From Gemmatimonadota bacterium (GTDB taxonomy: Bacteria > Gemmatimonadota > Gemmatimonadetes > Gemmatimonadales > GWC2-71-9), in contig QHUK01000003.1 of assembly GCA_003222085.1 (NCBI GenBank), positions 91,517-155,516 of the forward strand: 64,000 bases of DNA. Reading direction: 5' to 3'. Below, in pieces: positions 18,721 through 27,278 of the stretch. Under the pieces are notes generated by a model. It ran no database searches, was not told where the DNA came from, and saw only the letters and a program-made list of their open reading frames with translations. The translations under genes were made by a program, and so were the position numbers. How positions within the stretch are numbered: position 1 is the first letter of the stretch; each line of letters starts with the position of its first letter.

Positions 18721-19061
18721 GCTACACAACGGATTGAAGGGTTTTTGGGTTGCGCCGGGCCAATCGAAAGCCGGCGAGCCACATAGAGACAATTCGAAAA
18801 AAGGGGCCCCTGGTCACCGCTACCAAAGAGCGGAGCTGAGCGAAAAGTGTACGAGCGGAGCGTTCGGGTACGCCATAGCGAGGCGTGCCACTCCTAGCGG
18901 TCGAGGATGACTCGCAGTAACTCGAAGGGGGTGACGCTCAATGTTGCATGCGCTCGCATTTCTTTTTGCGGCTGTCGCGAAGTTGGTTGTCGCGAATGGC
19001 ACAGTGTCGTGGTAGTGACCTATGGGGCCCTTTCCCTACTTACCTAACAGCAAATCTGGGG
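18721..19061. other. 341-base gap, no gene; small hairpins
   Basis: This is the least GC-rich gap so far and marks the start of a compositionally different stretch. It holds a hairpin with stem CGCCGG (18753-18758) pairing with 18771-18776, an A-run followed by the palindrome GGGGCCCC (18803-18810), and purine-rich GAGCGGAGC words near 18830-18865. The frame open from 18948 is not conserved-looking and was not used. I looked for a cyclic-di-GMP riboswitch, given the HD-GYP gene downstream, and could not support one. Confidence 0.5.
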
Positions 19062-20423
19062 ATGACCGAACCGCTTAGACGGAAGCTGCAGCAAGCGCTG
19101 ATCTACACCTACATCAGCGCTGTATCGGCTGCCACACTGTGGGTGCTGGCATTCCGAGAGTGGGATATCCCCGCGCCGTTCCCGTCCAAGTTCTGGAATG
19201 CCATCGCTGCATTTGTAATTCTCGGGATCGTAAGCGAATCATTCTCGTTCACGATCCCCGTAGCGAACGTACGGACCTCGGTGTCCTTCGTTCCCTTCAT
19301 TGCATCGGTCGCCCTTTTTCAACATCCCTGGCCTATGTTGATCGGGGGACTCACAGCGTTAGTCGCTGACACTTTCGTTCGCCACAAGCCGCTGATTCGC
19401 GTTTGGTTTAACACGGCCCAGTTCATGCTCGCCTCGGGCCTTTGCGCTTGGGTGTATACCGCTCTAGGTGGGTCGGTCAGCTTGGAGAGGTTCAGCTTCT
19501 TCCCGCTCCCCTTCGCCTGTCTCGTCATAGTTTACTTCCTGGTCAATCACGGTAGCGTGGCGTTGGCGGTCTCCCTCAGCACCGGCGTGTCGGTCCGCGA
19601 GGCTTGGGACAGAATTGGCAAGGACGCCCTTGCAACTGACCTTTTGTCTAGTACGCTGGCCGTTTTGCTGGTCTTCCTCTATGTAAAGCTGCAGTTACTC
19701 GGATTGGCGATCCTCGTATTCCCGCTGTTTCTCGTGCGCCAATTGTACCAGATGAACTTTCGGATGCAGCTTGAATTGGAGGAGAAGCTTGAGTTGATGG
19801 TTAAAGCTATGGAAGCTAGAGATCCCTATACGTCAGGTCATTCCCTCAGGGTCTCCGAGTACGCTCTTGCCATAGCGCGCGAATTGCGACTGTCGGCGAA
19901 TGACGTGGATGAGATCAAACGCGCCGCGCTCCTACATGATGTTGGCAAGATCTATGAAGAGTTCGCACCGCTGCTACGCAAAGAGGGCAAACTGACTCCT
20001 GAAGAGCGGATGACGATGCGAACTCACGTAATCCGAAGTGCGCAGCTCGTCGAGACTGCGACCCGACTTCGTGGATCGGTCCAGGCCATGATTCGGCACC
20101 ATCACGAGAATTTTGACGGATCGGGGTACCCCGACGGCTTGACAAGCAACGATATACCCATGGGCGCGCGCATCATCATGATCGCTGACACTATTGATGC
20201 AATGACAACTGATCGGCCATACCGCCGCGCCATGAGTCTATCCCGTGCGATAGAGGAGTTAGAAGCGTTCGCAGGGCGTCAGTTCGACCCGCAGCTCGTA
20301 AAACTAGTTTCCAAATCCGCGAGCATCCGTAGGCTGGTTGGAGGGGATCGCAGCGCGCCTGAGCCCTCCGCCGAGACTCCCCGAGTGCCGAGGCCGGCCT
20401 GGGCCCACCGAATCGCCCACTGA
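19062..20423 (+). CDS. Membrane-bound HD-GYP cyclic-di-GMP phosphodiesterase
   Basis: The enzyme degrades cyclic-di-GMP. About 220 N-terminal residues form several hydrophobic helices (for example AFVILGIVSESFSFTIPVAN and LASTLAVLLVFLYVKLQLLG-like segments), acting as an integral membrane sensor of unknown type. The HD-GYP domain follows: His292-Asp293 in ALLHDVGK, then HHHENFDGSGYPDGL and ADTIDAMTTDRPYR. The start ATG 19062 has CTGGGG just upstream and gives 453 residues. Codon use is unlike its neighbours: many third positions are A or T, and one 60-base line counted by hand was 50% GC against about 75-80% in nearby genes. With the upstream GGDEF protein it could set local cyclic-di-GMP levels. 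Confidence 0.92.
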   Translation: MTEPLRRKLQQALIYTYISAVSAATLWVLAFREWDIPAPFPSKFWNAIAAFVILGIVSESFSFTIPVANVRTSVSFVPFIASVALFQHPWPMLIGGLTALVADTFVRHKPLIRVWFNTAQFMLASGLCAWVYTALGGSVSLERFSFFPLPFACLVIVYFLVNHGSVALAVSLSTGVSVREAWDRIGKDALATDLLSSTLAVLLVFLYVKLQLLGLAILVFPLFLVRQLYQMNFRMQLELEEKLELMVKAMEARDPYTSGHSLRVSEYALAIARELRLSANDVDEIKRAALLHDVGKIYEEFAPLLRKEGKLTPEERMTMRTHVIRSAQLVETATRLRGSVQAMIRHHHENFDGSGYPDGLTSNDIPMGARIIMIADTIDAMTTDRPYRRAMSLSRAIEELEAFAGRQFDPQLVKLVSKSASIRRLVGGDRSAPEPSAETPRVPRPAWAHRIAH

Positions 20424-20533
20424 GCGTCAGGTCGTATCCGCGCGTATGCACGTGCCACGAGACTAGCTTCCCGAGGTCAGCCAATGTCGTTCGATGCCCG
20501 CATCGTCGGCGGGGCGGATACTAGTGCCCCGAT

Positions 20534-23500
20534 CTACAGCGAGACTCTTCCCCGTTCGCCCTTTAGCAGCAGGTGTTGTGGTCCTCGAACGCTCTGCGTG
20601 AGAAAGCCTTGGGCGACCAAAATTGCTCGTAGGCCCGCAAAGCCAAGCTCGTCCAGGAGGTTCAAGTCGGCTTTGGTCTCCTCTGAATAGCTGCCAAACG
20701 AGATCATATCGAGCCATGCGTTGCATCCCGCGACATCGGCGAAGTAGAGGGGATGTCGGCCTCGATACTTCGCCCGGCATTGGCGGGCGAGCACGCGGGC
20801 AGCATCGGGCCCATCAACGTGTAGAGCTCTGTGGATTCTCAGCATGTCGAACAGACCGGCATGCGGCGCCGCCCTCTCCTTTCCCCACGCTACCCGCTGT
20901 GCTGTCTCGGTTAACTCCAACGCAAGAGTGACGTCACGGTTCTGAAGAGCGAAGCTTGCGCAACCTAGAAGGAATTCCATGGTGGCGAACCAGCTGCGCT
21001 CGCGATTGCTCGCCTCTTGAGCTGCACCTAGCGATTTCAACGCCGCATCCTGCTGACCGTTCATGAAGAGAGACGCTGCTAGATTCAGGTGAATACTCAC
21101 CAATCGTGGACTCAACGCTCGTCCGGCTGTTGCGACAGCCAGCTCGCCAAACTTCACCGCTGATGCGAAGTCTCCTTGATGAAGCTTCGCGACACAAAGA
21201 TTAGACGCGATGACCGCGGACCTTAGGTCGTCACCAATCTTAGTGCTGAGGGTCAACGCCTTGTGGTAAGCCTCGCAGGCAGACTCGAACTCGCCGAGTC
21301 CCTGCTTGCACGTTCCGTATGCAGTGTATCCGAGCGATAGGCCCGCCGGGTCTTGGCGCGTATGCCATGTTCTGATGGCGGATTCCAAGCCGGTCGCTCC
21401 CGCGGCGAGTTCGAAGAAAAAGAAATCGCAGTAAGCCTTGGAATAGCAGAGCATAGGCGGCACCTCGGTCGCGAGTTGCGATATCGCGATTTCGGCTTGC
21501 TCTCGCGCTGAAGCTACCCTACCCTCGTCCCCCGCATTGGCACCCGATCTGGCGCACTCAAACAGTGCGTTCCCGATAAGCTCGGGATCCCCAGTCTCCC
21601 GCGCCGCCACAAGTGCGGCGTCCGCAGCGTTGCAGTAGCCGAGTCCAGGCTCCTGATTCAGCAGATACGCCACAGTAGCCTGCATTCGGGTCGCGAGTGC
21701 TCTGTCACGAGCTGACAACCCGGCCTCCTGTCCTAGAAGAATCAGGACCGGCGCCGCAGCCTCGGCCTTGGACTGACCCACGAGGGCTCTTGCGAGAAGC
21801 AAGCGGAGCCGCCTCGCATCATCCTCTCGGCAGGGCTCACGAGCGAGGACAGTAAGGATCTGCTCAGCCTCCAGGAAGCCGCCGCTACTGATGGCAGCTT
21901 CCGCACCCTCGATCGCACTCGACACCGCGCGAGCCCGATCGCCTCCCCTCAGGAGGTGCCAAGCTACTTCGAGTTTCACAGCCCGTCTGGTTGCCTCGGG
22001 TCGTTGGTCAAGCACCTCCCCTACCCTCCGATGCAACTGCTGTCGCGCCGGCCCGACAATCGCGTAATACGCCTGCGCCCGAATCAGCTCGTTTCGGAAC
22101 TCCAGCCCGCCGTGCACCTCGCGGAGCAACCCCTCATCCTTCAACCTGGATAAGGCTTCACCAGCCGCCGCAGCGGAAAGCTCCACGGCTTCGTACAACG
22201 GCAGGTCTGCGAGCCGCCGTCCGAGCACAGCAGCGAGGTCGAGGGCCGCCCGCTTGGGAGCGTCGAGCCGGCGGATCTGACGGTCGAACACGGCCCCGAT
22301 CGCCCGCGGGATGCCGATGTTCGCCGCCGGCTGCGTGTTGAGTGCCTCCAAGTCGCCGAGCAGCGAGCTCGATCCGTGCGCCAGCCATTCCTTCGTCAGG
22401 AGCTCGAGCGCCAGGGGATTCCCGTTGCCTGCCTGAAGGATGCGCGCCACGGGCACGTCCGCGATCCGGGCGTCCGCCTTGGAGACCCGCGCCCCGACCA
22501 GCCGCTCGGCCGCCTCGGGCGGCAGCGGCTCGAGCTCCAGCGTCTGGAGCCCATCCATCGTGCCGTCGGACATCAACGCGCTCGGGCCTGCGGCCGTCCG
22601 CAGCTCGTTGGACCGCGCCGTCAGAATCAACAGGAGTCGCGTACCCCGGAGCTTGCGCGCCACGATGTGGAGGATCGCGACCGTTGCATTATCGGCCGCA
22701 TGGACGTCGTCCACGACGAGCACCAGGGGGCTCTCCTCGGCCGCCGCCTCGAGGGCTTTGAGGAACGAGTCCGCCAGTCGGAGCGGAATGACCTCCGCCG
22801 ACCACTCCACCGGCTTGGGGACACCGGGAAACGCGGCGAAGATCTCGGGCGACACGCGTGTCAGCTCGCTCAACGCCTCCGGATCCGCCCCCCCGATCGC
22901 CCGTTGCACCGTGAGCTGTTTGATCAGCTCGGCGAGCACCCCGAAGGGGAGCTCGCGCTCCGCGTCGTACGCTTGGGCGCGGGCAATCGCCGCGCCTTCC
23001 ATCTGACACGTCGATACGAAGGCGTTGGTGAGCGTCGTCTTGCCCACGCCAGGGTCGCCGAGCAGCACGGCGATGCGTGGCTCCCTCCGTCGCACCTCCA
23101 ACCAGGCGTCGTACAGGCGGGCGAACTCGCGCTCTCGGCCGATCAGCGTCTCCGCTTCGAAGCGCCGCTCGCGCCGCTCCGAGACCTGTCCCGCTACGGT
23201 CGGCCGCGGGGCCGCGCGGCGCCCTTCGCGCAACAACTCCGCAATCCGCACCAGCTCCGCACTCGGCTTCGCGTCGAGCTCCTCGCCCAGCCGGGCCTCG
23301 AAGCGCGCGAACACCTTGAGTGCGTTGGTGCGATCCCCCACCCACGCGCGCGCCTCGATCAACCCGCGTACCGCGTCCTCCGAGAGGGGATCGAGATCGA
23401 GCAGCACCTGCGCGTGGCGCTCCACCGTCGCGAAGTCACCGACTCGGCGCCCGCCGTCCATCTGCCTCACGAGGCAATCGCGGATCCGCGGCATCAGCTT

Positions 23501-23908
23501 CGCCCGCCACTCGTCCTTCCACTGCTCGAACTGCACGGCTCCCGGTACCTCGAAGCCGTCGAGGAACTGACCACGGATCTGCGTCTCCGGGGCATCGATC
23601 TGGCCCACGTCCACCTGAACGGCGCCGGCGGCGAGCGCGATGGAGGCGCGCTGCACGACGAGCTGGTCGCGCCCGATCTTTTCCTTCAGTACCGTCAACG
23701 CCTGGGCAAGCGAGTGGCGGGCCCGCGGCGCCGCAACGTCGGGCCACAACAGATCCATCAGATAGTCGCGGGTGAGCTTCCGCCCCGCTTCGACGGCGAG
23801 TCGGATCAGCAGGGCGAAATGCTTGCGGGTGCGGAAACGCACCTGCTCGCCTGCCTGGCTGAGGAGCAGGGGAGCACCCAACGTGAGGAGCTGCAAGTGC
23901 GGCACCAC
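20534..23908 (-). CDS. Large BTAD-AAA-TPR transcriptional regulator
   Basis: A 1124-residue protein of the SARP/AfsR-like class. The N-terminus has a winged-helix segment (FRTRKHFALLIRLAVEAGRK, LMDLLWPD, ARHSLAQALTVLKEKI) followed by a BTAD-type helical domain (about 95-235). An ATPase domain starts near residue 265 (LIGREREFARLYDAW) with Walker A GDPGVGKTTL and Walker B LVLVVDDVHAADN. The rest, from about 640 on, is helical repeat sequence of TPR character. The DNA for the last ~480 residues (below about 22000) is clearly less GC-rich than the part encoding the ATPase domains. It has its own strong promoter and two overlapping palindromes. Targets are unknown; it may regulate the divergent protease gene. 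Confidence 0.88.
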   Translation of the reverse strand: MVPHLQLLTLGAPLLLSQAGEQVRFRTRKHFALLIRLAVEAGRKLTRDYLMDLLWPDVAAPRARHSLAQALTVLKEKIGRDQLVVQRASIALAAGAVQVDVGQIDAPETQIRGQFLDGFEVPGAVQFEQWKDEWRAKLMPRIRDCLVRQMDGGRRVGDFATVERHAQVLLDLDPLSEDAVRGLIEARAWVGDRTNALKVFARFEARLGEELDAKPSAELVRIAELLREGRRAAPRPTVAGQVSERRERRFEAETLIGREREFARLYDAWLEVRRREPRIAVLLGDPGVGKTTLTNAFVSTCQMEGAAIARAQAYDAERELPFGVLAELIKQLTVQRAIGGADPEALSELTRVSPEIFAAFPGVPKPVEWSAEVIPLRLADSFLKALEAAAEESPLVLVVDDVHAADNATVAILHIVARKLRGTRLLLILTARSNELRTAAGPSALMSDGTMDGLQTLELEPLPPEAAERLVGARVSKADARIADVPVARILQAGNGNPLALELLTKEWLAHGSSSLLGDLEALNTQPAANIGIPRAIGAVFDRQIRRLDAPKRAALDLAAVLGRRLADLPLYEAVELSAAAAGEALSRLKDEGLLREVHGGLEFRNELIRAQAYYAIVGPARQQLHRRVGEVLDQRPEATRRAVKLEVAWHLLRGGDRARAVSSAIEGAEAAISSGGFLEAEQILTVLAREPCREDDARRLRLLLARALVGQSKAEAAAPVLILLGQEAGLSARDRALATRMQATVAYLLNQEPGLGYCNAADAALVAARETGDPELIGNALFECARSGANAGDEGRVASAREQAEIAISQLATEVPPMLCYSKAYCDFFFFELAAGATGLESAIRTWHTRQDPAGLSLGYTAYGTCKQGLGEFESACEAYHKALTLSTKIGDDLRSAVIASNLCVAKLHQGDFASAVKFGELAVATAGRALSPRLVSIHLNLAASLFMNGQQDAALKSLGAAQEASNRERSWFATMEFLLGCASFALQNRDVTLALELTETAQRVAWGKERAAPHAGLFDMLRIHRALHVDGPDAARVLARQCRAKYRGRHPLYFADVAGCNAWLDMISFGSYSEETKADLNLLDELGFAGLRAILVAQGFLTQSVRGPQHLLLKGERGRVSL

Positions 23909-23931
23909 GCGGACGCCTCGCGGCGTTTCGG

Positions 23932-23943
23932 AATGGTACCATT
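23932..23943. promoter_or_regulatory. Perfect 12-base palindrome at the regulator's promoter
   Basis: AATGGTACCATT overlaps the -10 box and probable start site of the minus-strand promoter. It is a candidate operator, possibly for autoregulation. Confidence 0.45.
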
Positions 23944-23969
23944 AGACACCCAAATCAATCGAGTGTCAA
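23941..23969 (-). promoter_or_regulatory. Strong sigma70 promoter of the BTAD-AAA regulator
   Basis: On the minus strand, a perfect TTGACA (23969-23964) and TCTAAT (23946-23941) are 17 bases apart, about 33 bases before the GTG at 23908. It is the best promoter match in the window. Confidence 0.8.
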
Positions 23970-23980
23970 CACACTGTGTT
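23968..23980. promoter_or_regulatory. Palindrome overlapping the -35 box
   Basis: AACACA-C-TGTGTT is a perfect 6-base inverted repeat around one central base, adjoining the -35 box. It is a second candidate binding site at this promoter. Confidence 0.4.
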
Positions 23981-24131
23981 TGAAGGTGTTAGAGCTGCTT
24001 TTCGGGACATAGATCGGGCAGAGTCAACGCGAGCACGGTGTGGGGCCGCGCCGCACTACTGCGCCCTCTTGCCCGACGTCTGCCACGGCTCCGGCGTCGC
24101 CGCGCCGCGGTCAGGACGTGAGGTGCCGGTC

Positions 24132-24177
24132 GGTCGAGCAAATGAAGCTACCAAGGTCGAGCAAATGAAGCTACCAA
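24132..24177 (+). repeat. 23-base perfect tandem duplication upstream of the protease promoter
   Basis: The unit starting GGTCGAGCAAATGAAGCTAC occurs at 24132-24154 and again at 24155-24177 without change. It lies about 30 bases upstream of the -35 of the protease promoter, where activators commonly bind. Confidence 0.85.
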
Positions 24178-24205
24178 GATAGAGCGTGATGTCCACGATG
24201 TACTC

Positions 24206-24234
24206 TGGCCAGTGCACGCGTTCCGCGTTACAAT
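24206..24234 (+). promoter_or_regulatory. Promoter of the trypsin-like lipoprotein
   Basis: TGGCCA (24206-24211) and TACAAT (24229-24234) are 17 bases apart, the -10 being identical to that of argF. The predicted start near 24241 leaves a leader of about 23 bases, with GCGAGGA before the ATG. Confidence 0.5.
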
Positions 24235-24263
24235 CGCAACCCCGTCCGAAACCGCGAGGAACC

Positions 24264-25088
24264 ATGAACGCACGTTTCGTCATCCCGGCCCTGGCCGCCG
24301 CCTGCGTCAGCCTGCTCAGCTGCGACCGAGTTCCCACGGCCGACCGAAACCCAGGTCGCCCGTCATTCATTACCGACGGCACGGTCGATGGGAACGCCCA
24401 TCCCGCCGTCGTCCTGATCATCATGGACATCGCCGGCAAGCCGGCGTTCCGCTGCTCCGGCACCGTCATCGCCCCGAAACTCGTGCTCACGGCCGGCCAC
24501 TGCGCCGGTGAGCCGGGCGAGTTCTCGGGCCTGCGCATCTTCAACGAAGCCGACGTGCAGCACGACCCGACCTACCCATTGCCGGGCGGCCCCAACACCA
24601 TCGAGGCCACGGCGTGGCACGCACATCCGCTATTCACTGAGCGCGCCTTCTTCCTGCATGACGTGGGGGTCGTCCTCCTCTCGAAGGCTGTGAAGCTCTC
24701 CGCCGGCCAGTACGGCAAGCTGCCAACGCAAGACCAGCTGGACGCGTTGCAGCCCAGCAGCCACACCACGTTCACCGCCGTGGGCTACGGGCTGCAGCAG
24801 ATCAATCCCGTCTTTGTCGTGGCTGAGAAGATCCGCATGTTCGCCGAGCCGCACCTGATCCAGATCAACGACGGCATCGTGGGGGACTTCTCGCTGCTGC
24901 TCTCGAACAACGCCTCCACCGGCGGCACCTGCTTCGGCGACTCCGGCGGACCCAACTACGTCGGCTCGAGCAACGTGATTGGCGCTGTGACCTCGTTCGG
25001 GCTGAACGGCAACTGCGCCGGCACCGGCGGCGTGTTCCGCGTGGACCGGAAGAACGTGCTGGATTTTGTGGGGCAGTACCTGAAGTAG
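24264..25088 (+). CDS. Trypsin-like serine protease, lipoprotein
   Basis: A 274-residue secreted protease of the S1 family. MNARFVIPALAAACVSLLSC gives a lipobox (LLSC) with Cys20, so it is probably anchored in a membrane. The catalytic triad is visible: His79 in LTAGHC, Asp133 in HDVGVVLL and Ser227 in GDSGGP. VDGNAHPAVVLI begins the mature domain in the usual N-terminal position. Cys pairs around His79 and Ser227 match trypsin-type disulfides. It is preceded by a promoter and a 23-base tandem repeat, and is divergent from the large regulator. The start ATG has a purine-rich site. Confidence 0.93.
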   Translation: MNARFVIPALAAACVSLLSCDRVPTADRNPGRPSFITDGTVDGNAHPAVVLIIMDIAGKPAFRCSGTVIAPKLVLTAGHCAGEPGEFSGLRIFNEADVQHDPTYPLPGGPNTIEATAWHAHPLFTERAFFLHDVGVVLLSKAVKLSAGQYGKLPTQDQLDALQPSSHTTFTAVGYGLQQINPVFVVAEKIRMFAEPHLIQINDGIVGDFSLLLSNNASTGGTCFGDSGGPNYVGSSNVIGAVTSFGLNGNCAGTGGVFRVDRKNVLDFVGQYLK

Positions 25089-25112
25089 TCTAGCTCACCA
25101 CGTAGTGCACCG

Positions 25113-25946
25113 ATGGCCGGCAAGGTGTCCTCGATCTACGGGCTGGTGGCGGCCGCAGTGGCCGCCGCCGCGCCTGCCGGCGGGCAGTCGGTCGAGTACC
25201 GCTCGGCCGCGGGCGTCGAATACCGCGCGCAGCGCGACACGGGCGCGATCGCCCGCGCCGAGAGCGCCCTCGCCGCCGACCCCCGCAGCGTGGAGCGGAT
25301 CATCCAGCTCGGCGTCGCCCAATCGGGCGTGCGCCAGTACCGCGAGGCCATCCAGACCTTCACCCGCGGCCTGACGGTCGCGCCGAACGACGCGATGCTG
25401 TATCGCTGGCGCGGCCATCGCTACCTCTCGGTGCGGGAGTTCGACCGCGCGCTGGACGATCTCACGCGCGGCAGTCGCCTGGATAGCACCAATTACGGCA
25501 TCTGGTACCACCTGGGGATCGTACGCTACGCCCGAGGCGACTTCGCTGCCGCGGCCGACGCGTTCGCACGCGCGCAGCGCCGGCCCCCGGACGCCGCCGA
25601 GCTGGCCGGGGCGACCGATTGGCTGTGGATGTCGCTGTCGCGGGCCGGGCGGGCGGCCGAGGCGCAGGCGATGCTGGACCGCCGCCCCGACTCCGTCGCG
25701 GCGACGAACGCGTATGCGCAACGGCTGCGGCTCTATCGCGGGCAGATCGGCCCCGACGACGTGCTCACGGCGGCCGATACTGGCGATATCGCGCTGGCGA
25801 CGCTGAGCTACGGGGTGGGCAACTGGTACCTGGTGCGGGGCGACACGGCGCGGGCGCGTGCCTGGTTCGAGCGCTCGGTGCGCTCGGGCGGCTGGCCGGC
25901 GTTCGGATTCATCATGTCCGAAGTCGAGCTGCGGCGGTTGCGGTAA
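25113..25946 (+). CDS. Tetratricopeptide repeat protein, probably exported
   Basis: The 277-residue product begins with a hydrophobic Ala-rich segment (GLVAAAVAAAAPAGGQS) that fits a signal peptide. Three or four TPR units follow, for example the YREAIQTFTRGLTVAPNDAM, FDRALDDLTRGSRLDSTNYG and FAAAADAFARAQRRPPDAAE blocks, each with the W/Y-x-x-G and A-x-x-x-F pattern. TPR domains mediate protein contacts and give no specific function. It starts 24 bases after the protease stop and ends 6 bases before the ankyrin gene, so the three may form one transcript. Confidence 0.85.
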   Translation: MAGKVSSIYGLVAAAVAAAAPAGGQSVEYRSAAGVEYRAQRDTGAIARAESALAADPRSVERIIQLGVAQSGVRQYREAIQTFTRGLTVAPNDAMLYRWRGHRYLSVREFDRALDDLTRGSRLDSTNYGIWYHLGIVRYARGDFAAAADAFARAQRRPPDAAELAGATDWLWMSLSRAGRAAEAQAMLDRRPDSVAATNAYAQRLRLYRGQIGPDDVLTAADTGDIALATLSYGVGNWYLVRGDTARARAWFERSVRSGGWPAFGFIMSEVELRRLR

Positions 25947-25952
25947 CAGACC

Positions 25953-27278
25953 ATGAGCGATCCCCGGGCGGCGTTCATCGAGGCCGCCGTGTGGCACGGG
26001 ACACTCGACCGCGCCGCGGCGATCCTGGCGGCGCACCCGGAGATCGCGAGCAGCGACATCCATTCGGCCGCGATCCTCGGTGACGATGCCGCGGTGCGGC
26101 GGTTCCTCGCGTTCGACCCCGGGAACGCCACGGTGAAGGGCGGCCCGCGCGGCTGGGATGCGCTCACCCACCTGTGTTTCTCGAAGTACCTGCGGCTCGA
26201 TCGTGCCCGATCGGCGAGCTTCGTGCGGGCGGCCCAAGCGCTGCTCGATGCCGGGGCCAGCGCGAATACCGGGTGGTATGAGATGAACCATCGGCCCGAG
26301 CCCGAGTGGGAGAGCGCGCTATACGGCGCCGCCGGCGTGGCGCATCATGCGGCGTTGACGCGCCTGTTGCTCGAGCGGGGTGCCGACCCGAACGACGAAG
26401 AAACTCCCTACCACGCACCCGAAGGGCACAACAACGACGCGTTGCAGGTCCTGGTGGAGAGCGGCAAGCTCAGCGAGGAGAGCCTCGGCACGATGCTGCT
26501 CCGCAAGACCGACTGGCACGACTCCGCCGGGATCAAGTGGCTGCTCGAGCAGGGCGTCGACCCGAATCGGCGGACCCGCTGGGGGAAAACGGCGCTGCAT
26601 AACGCCGTGCTGAGGGACAACGCCCTCGAGATCATCGAGGCGCTGCTGGACCATGGGGCCGATCCCACGCTCATCGCGGACCGCCCCGGCCGCTCGGCGG
26701 TGGCGATGGCAGCGCGCCGGGGGCGGGGCGACGTGCTCGAGCTGCTCGAGCGGCGTGGCTGGGCGATCGGGCTGCAAGGCGTCGAGCGGCTGATCGCCGC
26801 GTGCGCCAGGAACGACGCGGCGGGTGTCCGTGCGATTTCGGGCCGCGATCCACACCTCGTGCGCGAGGTCCTGGCGGAAGGTGGCAAGCTGCTCGCGGAG
26901 TTCGCGGGGACCTGGAACACCGAAGGGGTCCGGCACCTGCTCGATCTCGGCGTGCCCGTCACCGCGTTGTACGAGGGTGACGGCTACTTCGACATCGCCC
27001 AGGACAGCACGGCGCTGCACGTGGCGGCATGGAAGGGAGTCCCTTCGACCGTGCAGCTGCTCATCGAGCGGGGAGCGCCGATCGACGCGAAGGACGGGAG
27101 GGGGCGTACAGCGTTGGCGCTCGCCGTGAGGGCGTGCGTGGACTCCTACTGGACGTACCGGCGTACGCCGGAGGCCGTTCGGGCGCTGCTCGAGGCGGGG
27201 GCGTCGGTGAGCGGCGTCGCGGTCCCATCGGGATACGCCGAAGTCGACGAGTTGCTCCGCATCCATCAGAACTCGTAG
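25953..27278 (+). CDS. Ankyrin repeat protein
   Basis: The 441-residue protein consists mainly of ankyrin repeats. Clear units include ALTRLLLERGADPNDEE, GIKWLLEQGVDPNRRTRWGK, TALHNAVLRDNALEIIEALL with DHGADPTL, and TALHVAAWKGVPSTVQLLIE with RGAPIDAKD. There is no signal peptide or catalytic motif, so it is probably a cytoplasmic scaffold or an inhibitor of unknown partner. The last 13 bases overlap the end of the convergent TonB receptor gene. Confidence 0.92.
   Translation: MSDPRAAFIEAAVWHGTLDRAAAILAAHPEIASSDIHSAAILGDDAAVRRFLAFDPGNATVKGGPRGWDALTHLCFSKYLRLDRARSASFVRAAQALLDAGASANTGWYEMNHRPEPEWESALYGAAGVAHHAALTRLLLERGADPNDEETPYHAPEGHNNDALQVLVESGKLSEESLGTMLLRKTDWHDSAGIKWLLEQGVDPNRRTRWGKTALHNAVLRDNALEIIEALLDHGADPTLIADRPGRSAVAMAARRGRGDVLELLERRGWAIGLQGVERLIAACARNDAAGVRAISGRDPHLVREVLAEGGKLLAEFAGTWNTEGVRHLLDLGVPVTALYEGDGYFDIAQDSTALHVAAWKGVPSTVQLLIERGAPIDAKDGRGRTALALAVRACVDSYWTYRRTPEAVRALLEAGASVSGVAVPSGYAEVDELLRIHQNS

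Larger units (their letters stand above)
23909..24263. other. 355-base divergent control region
   Basis: This gap separates the large regulator (minus) from the trypsin-like gene (plus). It holds a minus-strand promoter with two palindromes, a 23-base perfect tandem repeat and a plus-strand promoter, each listed separately. The remaining sequence (about 23985-24130) is GC-rich and shows nothing I can name. Confidence 0.6.

Noticed and set aside
18740..18820. Possible cyclic-di-GMP riboswitch before the HD-GYP gene
   Set aside because: A small hairpin and GAAAGCC-like bases were suggestive, but the conserved GEMM core and its two-stem layout could not be placed.
22376..23983. 535-residue plus-strand frame opposite the large regulator
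   Set aside because: Shadow of the GC-rich N-terminal half of the regulator; it has no start signal and its sequence looks like random Arg/His-rich translation.
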